Notes under the pieces: generated by a model
The model's database searches: none
What the model was told of the DNA's origin: nothing
The model's input: only the letters and a program-made list of their open reading frames with translations
Made by a program: the position numbers and the translations under genes
Shown: positions 59,016 through 64,000 of the stretch, in pieces
Numbering within the stretch: the stretch's first letter is position 1
How the letters are laid out: every line of letters starts with the position of its first letter
Source of the DNA: Laceyella putida
GTDB taxonomy: Bacteria > Bacillota > Bacilli > Thermoactinomycetales > Thermoactinomycetaceae
DNA: 64,000 nucleotides
Direction: 5' to 3'
NCBI RefSeq assembly: GCF_042665195.1
Contig: NZ_JBHTBW010000006.1
Coordinates: 186,001-250,000 of the forward strand

Positions 59016-60293
59016 TTATCTGCTTCCCATCGCTTCATCGAGTGGTGTCCGCCGTTCTTCACGCGTTAATTGTTTGGGTTCCAGGTTGATCCGCTGGTCG
59101 CTCATAAGCGCCGCCACGCCCAATTGGTCTCCGGCCTGCCTACAATACTCGCATGAATCTTGGTCGTGAGGATGATAATGCTCCGGCTCCGGATAGCTGG
59201 AAATCACCCCTTCAAAGTTGCGCAATATCGTCTTCGTCGGACTCTGCGAAATGATATAGTTGGGGCTGAGCGGGATTTTTCCGCCACCCCCCGGCGCATC
59301 GACCACAAACGTCGGAATGGCGTATCCGGAAGTGTGGCCGCGCAAGTACTCGATAATCTCCAGCCCTTTGGACACAGGAGCCCGGAAGTGCCCGATCCCC
59401 TCCGATAGGTCACACTGATAAATGTAGTAAGGTCTTACACGTGTTTTGACCAACTCATGCATCAACTTTTTCATCACATGGGGGCAATCGTTGATCCCGG
59501 CCAGAATAACGGCCTGGTTCCCGACCGGCACGCCCGCGTCGGCCAACATCTCACAAGCCCGGCGCGCTTCCGGCGTCAACTCTTTCGGATGATTGAAATG
59601 GGTGTTGAGCCAGACGGGATGATACTTTTTCAGGATGGAGCAAAGCTCTTCGGTGATGCGTTGCGGGAAAACCACCGGGGCGCGTGTGCCGATGCGGATA
59701 ATCTCCACATGCGGAATCTCCCGCAGGTTTTTCAGCAGATACTCCAAAATCCGGTCATTGACCAAGAGTCCGTCTCCGCCCGAGAGCAACACATCACGGA
59801 CGGTGGGGGTGTTGCGAATGTAATCGATGCAGGCATCCATCTGCTTTTTGGGCACGCCCATCCCGATCTGCCCCGAAAAGCGGCGGCGCGTGCAATACCG
59901 GCAATACATCGAGCATTGGTTGGTGATCAGGAAGAGGACGCGGTCGGGATAACGGTGGGTTAACCCTTTCACGGGGGAATCCGTATCCTCCAACAAGGGG
60001 TCGGCCATATCATAAGCGGTGCGGTACAGCTCGGAGGATATCGGCACCGATTGCATGCGAATGGGGTCTTTGGGGTCATCCGGGTCCATGAGCAGGGCGT
60101 AGTAGGGGGTGATGTTAAGCGGAATCGTCTGGCTGCTGATATCGACCCCTTCCGTTTCTTCCGGGGTCAGGTTGATGACTTTGCTCAAGTCTTCATAGTT
60201 GCGAATGGTGTGGGTCAGTTGCCATAACCAATCATTCCACTGCTCTTCCGTCACATCTTTCCACAACTCGATCTCACGCCAATCTCGATTCAT
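59016..60293 (-). CDS. kamA: Lysine 2,3-aminomutase
   Basis: 425 residues, radical SAM and PLP enzyme that converts L-lysine to L-beta-lysine. The radical SAM cluster is Cys127, Cys131 and Cys134 (CSMYCRYC), the PLP lysine is in DAPGGGGKIPLSPNY near residue 340, and a C-terminal DSCEYC gives zinc ligands. It is close to the Clostridium enzyme along its length. ATG 60293 (MNRDWREIELWKDV) matches the clostridial start and follows AAAGGGGATGG; other ATGs lie 7 and 10 codons upstream. Confidence 0.96.
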   Translation of the reverse strand: MNRDWREIELWKDVTEEQWNDWLWQLTHTIRNYEDLSKVINLTPEETEGVDISSQTIPLNITPYYALLMDPDDPKDPIRMQSVPISSELYRTAYDMADPLLEDTDSPVKGLTHRYPDRVLFLITNQCSMYCRYCTRRRFSGQIGMGVPKKQMDACIDYIRNTPTVRDVLLSGGDGLLVNDRILEYLLKNLREIPHVEIIRIGTRAPVVFPQRITEELCSILKKYHPVWLNTHFNHPKELTPEARRACEMLADAGVPVGNQAVILAGINDCPHVMKKLMHELVKTRVRPYYIYQCDLSEGIGHFRAPVSKGLEIIEYLRGHTSGYAIPTFVVDAPGGGGKIPLSPNYIISQSPTKTILRNFEGVISSYPEPEHYHPHDQDSCEYCRQAGDQLGVAALMSDQRINLEPKQLTREERRTPLDEAMGSR

Positions 60294-60388
60294 CTGATGT
60301 CCATCCCCTTTCATATTGTCCATTCTCCACAAGCGTTGCTGCGCATCGGTGCTCTCAAGCCCCATCTACGTTGGACAAACCCCCATCC

Positions 60389-61426
60389 TTACGAGAACCG
60401 GCGGCAAAACCAGTCATACAGTGAAGGACACTCGCGCAGGCTCTCCAGCGCCAAGGCGGCATGCCCCGGCACATACCCATTGCCGATCAGCATTCGCACA
60501 TCCTTCCCCACACCTTCCGCTCCCAATGCCGCTGTCGTGAACCGGACCGCCATGCTGAAGAAAACCACGACACCGCCCTCTCTGGTCGCCAGGATCGCCG
60601 GCAGCTCGGTATGGGGGACATTGACACAGTTAATCGTCAGATCCGCCAGCCCGCCACGCGTATGTTCAGCCACCGCCTCCAAGACCCGCACCGGATCGGT
60701 CGCATCCAAACAGATCACATGGTGGGCCAATCCCAACCGCTCAATCTCCCGGCAAGCTTCGGGATTGGACTCAAGCGCAATCACGCACCCCTGTTGGCCG
60801 GCTTTTTTCCAAGCCTGGTATAAGGAAAGCAATCCCGCTTTGCCGCCCGCTCCCATAATCACCACCGTATCCGTCGCTTGAACCGATCGTGCGGTCTGTG
60901 CCGGTGCCCCGCATACATCAAGCGCGGCCAAAGCCACCGTCTCAGGCATATCCTGCGGCAACACAGCATAAGGGGCACTGGCGAACAAGACCGCTTTGCC
61001 CGCCACGCCAACCTGTCCCGTCTTAAGCGCAATGCCGTCAATCTCTTCCAACCGTAGCGGGGTCAACGTCAGTGAAACGAGAGAGGCGATCTTCATGCCC
61101 CGCTTCAATGTTTGGTCGGGAAAATCGGAGCCCACTTCCGCCACGGTGCCGATCAACATGCCGCCCGAGCCAGTGACGGGATTATGCATCTTCCCACGTG
61201 CTGCCACAATCTCGGAAATGCGCCGCTTGATGCGTTCCGGATCGCCTTCCGCTTCTTCTTTTAACTGTTGGAACGAAGCTGAATCAATATTCAGCCGCTC
61301 CACCTCAATCAATAGCTCATTCGTCCACACCTCGGGTGTGGCATCCAATTTCCAAGCCGGTTGGGGCAACACCCCTTTCGGTTCCAACACCCGGTGCAAG
61401 CCATAGTGATGACCCTGTCTGCGCAA
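60389..61426 (-). CDS. kdd: L-erythro-3,5-diaminohexanoate dehydrogenase
   Basis: 345 residues. The N-terminal part (GLHRVLEPKGVLPQPAWKLD, NPVTGSGGMLIGTV) is typical of Kdd; a Rossmann motif VVIMGAGGKAGLLSLYQAWK binds NAD(P). It oxidatively deaminates 3,5-diaminohexanoate to 3-keto-5-aminohexanoate, the Kce substrate. The start is TTG behind AAGGAGGAGGGGTA. It is the first gene of the kam operon, downstream of the sigma-54 promoter. Confidence 0.93.
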   Translation of the reverse strand: MRRQGHHYGLHRVLEPKGVLPQPAWKLDATPEVWTNELLIEVERLNIDSASFQQLKEEAEGDPERIKRRISEIVAARGKMHNPVTGSGGMLIGTVAEVGSDFPDQTLKRGMKIASLVSLTLTPLRLEEIDGIALKTGQVGVAGKAVLFASAPYAVLPQDMPETVALAALDVCGAPAQTARSVQATDTVVIMGAGGKAGLLSLYQAWKKAGQQGCVIALESNPEACREIERLGLAHHVICLDATDPVRVLEAVAEHTRGGLADLTINCVNVPHTELPAILATREGGVVVFFSMAVRFTTAALGAEGVGKDVRMLIGNGYVPGHAALALESLRECPSLYDWFCRRFS

Positions 61427-61464
61427 TACCCCTCCTCCTTCCCTCGGCAGTCATTCTTCTAACA

Positions 61465-61480
61465 TGCAAAAACCATGCCA
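61465..61480 (-). promoter_or_regulatory. Sigma-54 promoter of the kdd-kam operon
   Basis: On the minus strand TGGCATGGTTTTTGCA fits the -24/-12 consensus TGGCACG-N4-TTGCW with a single substitution. It lies about 40 bases before kdd and just downstream of the gene for a sigma-54 activator that keeps GAFTGA. Transcription should need RpoN and that activator. Confidence 0.85.
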
Positions 61481-61522
61481 CACCAAAACACGGGCGTTTC
61501 GGCATACACTTTTTCTCCACAA

Positions 61523-61550
61523 CAAAAAAACTGCCCAATTTCAGGCAGTC
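61523..61550 (-). terminator. Terminator after the sigma-54 activator gene
   Basis: On the minus strand ACTGCC pairs with GGCAGT (loop TGAAATTG) and is followed by TTTTTTT. It overlaps the stop codon and isolates the activator from the kdd promoter. Confidence 0.85.
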
Positions 61551-62967
61551 ATCCTCTCTTTCCCTTATTCAGCTTTTTCAGTTTATATTGCAAGGTCTGA
61601 CGGGGAATGCCCAGCCGTTTGGCCGCTTGCAGCACATTCTCGTTCGCTTCCCGCATCGCCTCCCTGATCATCGTCGCTTCCACCTCTTGCAAGGCCTCCC
61701 GCAGGCAGGTCTGATTGCCTTGAAGCCGAATCACTTGGGCCGGCTTAACCGCGTGAAAATGGCGGGGCAGGTGTTCCTGGCGCAATTCCTCCTCCAACGC
61801 CAGATTTAACGCCCCTTCCACAGTATGCTCCAGCTCGCGCACATTGCCGGGCCAGTCATACCGCATAAACGCCTCCAACACCTCATCCGCGATCCGTTCC
61901 ACCGGCGAATTCCATTGCCCTTTGAATTTCCTGAAGAAGTACCGGGTTAAGCACTCGATATCTTCCGGACGCTCGCGCAGGGGAGGCAGGTGAATCCCCA
62001 CCACGTGGATTCGGTAATAGAGGTCGCGCCGCAACCGCCCCTCCCTGATGCTGAGGAGCGGATCTTCATTTGTCGCCACCATCACCCGCACATCAAACGA
62101 CCGCAGCTCCGTGCCGCCCACCCGGCGCACCTGCCCATCCTCCAACACGCGCAACAGCTTCGCTTGCAGATCGATCGGCATGGCATGGATTTCATCCAAA
62201 AACAGGGTGCCCCCATCCGCCAACTCAACCAGTCCCGGGCGGTCTTCTGCTCCGGTGAAAGCGCCGCGCGCCGTGCCAAACAGGATGCCCTCCAACAATG
62301 AAGCGGGAATCGCCGCGCAGTTTTGGACAATGAACGGTTGACTCTTACGCGCCGAGTCGCGGTGGATCGCCTGCACAAACAACTCCTTGCCCGTCCCCGT
62401 CTCCCCGATCACCAACACGGGGGAATGGGTGCGCGCGGCACGCTTGGCCCGCTCAATCTCCCGCAACATGGACCGGTTCTGCGTCACGATGTCATCAAAG
62501 GAGTAAAAGCGTTGCGCTTCCTGCCCACGTTGCCCGCGCGGATGTCGTATCCGTTCTTGCAGGTGGAGCACTTGATCCGACAGTTCTTTCATGCGCGTCA
62601 GATCCTTGGATATCTCCGCCGCCCCGACCACCCGCCCTTGCTGGGACCGCAACGGAATCGTGCGGTTGATCGTTGTCACCCGCTTGCCGTTGCGATTCAT
62701 AAACGTTTGTTCCCGCTCTTCCAGCGGCTTGCCTGTCTCCAGCACACTCAATAAGGTGCTGCTCTTTTGCGTCAAGGACGGAAACGCCTCCAACACATGC
62801 ATGCCGATCACTTCTTCCACATTCATCCCATCCAGCTGCGATGCGACTCTATTGTAATAAATGGTCATGCCCTCAGCGTTGACGATATGAATCCCTTCAT
62901 CCAAGCACTCCAGAAACTCTACGATCATGTCTTGCTTCATCCCAGGAGTAATCAACAAGTGAGACAA
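61549..62967 (-). CDS. Sigma-54-dependent activator (PAS-AAA-HTH) of lysine degradation
   Basis: 472 residues. PAS sensor domain (about 12-125), AAA+ domain with Walker A GETGTGKE (188-195), the sigma-54 contact loop GAFTGA (235-240), Walker B GGTLFLDEIHAM, arginine finger region RRDLYYRIHV, and a Fis-type HTH at the C-terminus (NVLQAAKRLGIPRQTLQYKL). The architecture is like RocR and other amino-acid catabolism regulators. Position next to a sigma-54 promoter before kdd makes it the likely kam activator; the PAS ligand is unknown. Confidence 0.93.
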   Translation of the reverse strand: MSHLLITPGMKQDMIVEFLECLDEGIHIVNAEGMTIYYNRVASQLDGMNVEEVIGMHVLEAFPSLTQKSSTLLSVLETGKPLEEREQTFMNRNGKRVTTINRTIPLRSQQGRVVGAAEISKDLTRMKELSDQVLHLQERIRHPRGQRGQEAQRFYSFDDIVTQNRSMLREIERAKRAARTHSPVLVIGETGTGKELFVQAIHRDSARKSQPFIVQNCAAIPASLLEGILFGTARGAFTGAEDRPGLVELADGGTLFLDEIHAMPIDLQAKLLRVLEDGQVRRVGGTELRSFDVRVMVATNEDPLLSIREGRLRRDLYYRIHVVGIHLPPLRERPEDIECLTRYFFRKFKGQWNSPVERIADEVLEAFMRYDWPGNVRELEHTVEGALNLALEEELRQEHLPRHFHAVKPAQVIRLQGNQTCLREALQEVEATMIREAMREANENVLQAAKRLGIPRQTLQYKLKKLNKGKRG

Positions 62968-63087
62968 CTCCTTTCTTTATCATCTATCCGAGCTGCCGAA
63001 AATTGATCAATCCATGACAAGAATTCATCCATATCCCTTCCATTTTAACGAAAGATTCTGTTATTTGTCCAGAAAACCCCCGTGTCC

Positions 63088-63127
63088 TTAAAAAAAGAAA
63101 AGATGCCTCACTTCTCGGCATCTTTTC
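63088..63127 (-). terminator. Terminator after the kinase gene
   Basis: On the minus strand GAAAAGATGCC pairs with GGCATCTTTTC around 9 bases, followed by TTTTTTT. It includes the stop codon region. Confidence 0.92.
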
Positions 63128-64000
63128 GCATAAATTCGGGGAGTTCCCCTTTTAATTGCAACAAAGCTTCCGCCGCGCCGACGCGCCTTGACTCCCCGTT
63201 CACCTTCTTGGAGCGGTAGACCTCGATTTTCACAATCCCATTCTTCGTTGTTTGCAACATGCTTTTTGGGAATTTCACAGTGAAATTCGTATCCGTCCAC
63301 TGCTGGTCGGCTTCTTTCTTAAAATGGACGTATCTCCCCATAAACAATGGACGTGAACTGATTTGGTCCACCACGTAAATCGTATAATGAAAACCACTGT
63401 CCAACTCATTATTCACTTTTAATGAAACATGATAATTCCCGTCTTTCCCCGACACTTTGATGTCGCGAAAATAAATGCTCTCCTTGCGTGACTCCTTGGG
63501 TATCTCTTTCCACCATTTGTAATTGCCTTCCGCATCATCGGCCGGGGCGGCGATGGCCTGTTGCGGGTTGCCCGACTGCCCCTTGGTCGAGGAAGGGGTT
63601 GAGGAGGATTCCCCCTCCAAATTGCCCAGCTGAAACCCAATAAACAACAACGACGCCGCCGCAATCCCCGCCACCGCCCACCAGCGCTTCTTCCAGTTGC
63701 GCGGGGCCCGCTCCGTCGGCTTGATTTCAAACGTTTCCACATACGCATCCACAGGTTGAAGCGAAGCCAGGACTTCCTCCAAGGCTTCCTGCATCTGCCG
63801 CGCCGTTTGGTAACGCTGCTCCGGATCTTTCGTCAGGGCTCTATGAACCACTTCGCACAATGCCGGTGGAATCTCTTTGTTGAACGTTAACGGGTCAGGC
63901 ACCGGATCGTGTATATGCTTTAACGCGATGGAGACCGAATTGCCTCCGTTAAACGGCACCCGCCCCGTCAGCATCTCATACAGGACCACGCCGACAGAGT
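63108..64000 (-). CDS. Hanks-type serine/threonine protein kinase, C-terminal part
   Basis: The gene enters from the right edge; 297 codons are visible. It begins in kinase subdomain IX (YSVGVVLYEMLTGRVPF) and ends the kinase domain with CEVVHRALTKDPEQRYQTA. A transmembrane helix follows (RWWAVAGIAAASLLFIGF), then an outside domain of about 170 residues with a polar linker and a beta-rich module (SIYFRDIKVSGKDGNYHVSL onward). There are no PASTA repeats, unlike PrkC, so this is a different membrane kinase. The catalytic loop lies outside the window. Confidence 0.85.
   Translation of the reverse strand, partial: SVGVVLYEMLTGRVPFNGGNSVSIALKHIHDPVPDPLTFNKEIPPALCEVVHRALTKDPEQRYQTARQMQEALEEVLASLQPVDAYVETFEIKPTERAPRNWKKRWWAVAGIAAASLLFIGFQLGNLEGESSSTPSSTKGQSGNPQQAIAAPADDAEGNYKWWKEIPKESRKESIYFRDIKVSGKDGNYHVSLKVNNELDSGFHYTIYVVDQISSRPLFMGRYVHFKKEADQQWTDTNFTVKFPKSMLQTTKNGIVKIEVYRSKKVNGESRRVGAAEALLQLKGELPEFMRKDAEK

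Noticed and set aside
1..64000. tRNA or rRNA genes
   Set aside because: I looked for cloverleaf-like blocks (GGTTCGAATCC-type arms with CCA ends) and conserved rRNA stretches in the gaps and saw none.

Overview
The window looks like the chromosome of a spore-forming, probably thermophilic member of the Bacillales. Spo0F, SpoIIR, RNA polymerase delta (rpoE), Rho, an FMN riboswitch in front of ribU and the atp gene set are all present. From left to right the backbone is nuo / atp-upp-glyA-ywlG-rpiB-ywlE-mntP-tsaC-spoIIR-prmC-prfA-tdk-rpmE-rho-glpX-fsa-fba-spo0F-pyrG-rpoE-acd-fadF. This is the gene order known from Bacillus subtilis, almost all on the minus strand. Protein style and the KamA/IcmF content suggest Thermoactinomycetaceae (Polycladomyces/Planifilum-like); that placement is inference.

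Layout. 0-0.5 kb: start of the nuo (complex I) operon. 1.2-8.8 kb: F1Fo ATP synthase, with a very short epsilon subunit separated from beta by a terminator and a MITE-like repeat. 9-20.6 kb: one-carbon and nucleotide genes, stress and translation-termination genes, sporulation gene spoIIR. 20.8-28.7 kb: LysM/M23 peptidase, Rho, gluconeogenesis enzymes (GlpX, Fba), a transaldolase-like enzyme, lysine-fermentation enzymes Kce and Kal, and Spo0F. 29-35 kb: accessory stretch (SRPBCC protein, two tandem secreted PIG-L deacetylases, ketopantoate reductase-like protein, acetyltransferase, orphan cytochrome oxidase subunit IV, FMN riboswitch-ribU). 35-38.6 kb: pyrG with a CTP-sensing attenuator, rpoE, and an LPKTD cell-surface protein. 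38.8-51 kb: acyl-CoA/branched-chain catabolism (IcmF, TetR regulator, MeaB, two acyl-CoA dehydrogenases, Hbd, thiolase, FadF). 51.2-53.6 kb: a plus-strand cassette that looks like an actin-type (AlfA/ParM-like) plasmid partition locus with phased repeats. 53.9-63 kb: the AdoCbl/PLP lysine pathway kdd-kamA-kamB-kamC-kamD-kamE behind a near-consensus sigma-54 promoter, with its PAS-AAA-HTH activator upstream. 63.1-64 kb: C-terminal part of a Hanks-type kinase.

How the parts fit. KamA, KamDE, Kdd, Kce and Kal carry L-lysine through beta-lysine and 3,5-diaminohexanoate to acetoacetate and crotonyl-CoA. The thiolase, Hbd and acyl-CoA dehydrogenases can handle the C4-CoA products, and FadF can pass electrons towards the membrane. 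Two AdoCbl mutases (KamDE and IcmF) lie within 20 kb, each with its own P-loop helper (KamBC; MeaB plus the built-in IcmF G-domain). Kce and Kal sit next to spo0F rather than with the other kam genes.

The observations I rate highest are: the chromosomally embedded actin/RHH partition cassette with 43-bp-phased repeats and 67-bp tandem terminator-like repeats; the sigma-54 control of lysine degradation; the epsilon subunit lacking its C-terminal domain; the pyrG reiterative-transcription attenuator; an 18-bp hairpin that buries the ribosome-binding site of the M23 peptidase gene; and two families of small dispersed repeats.
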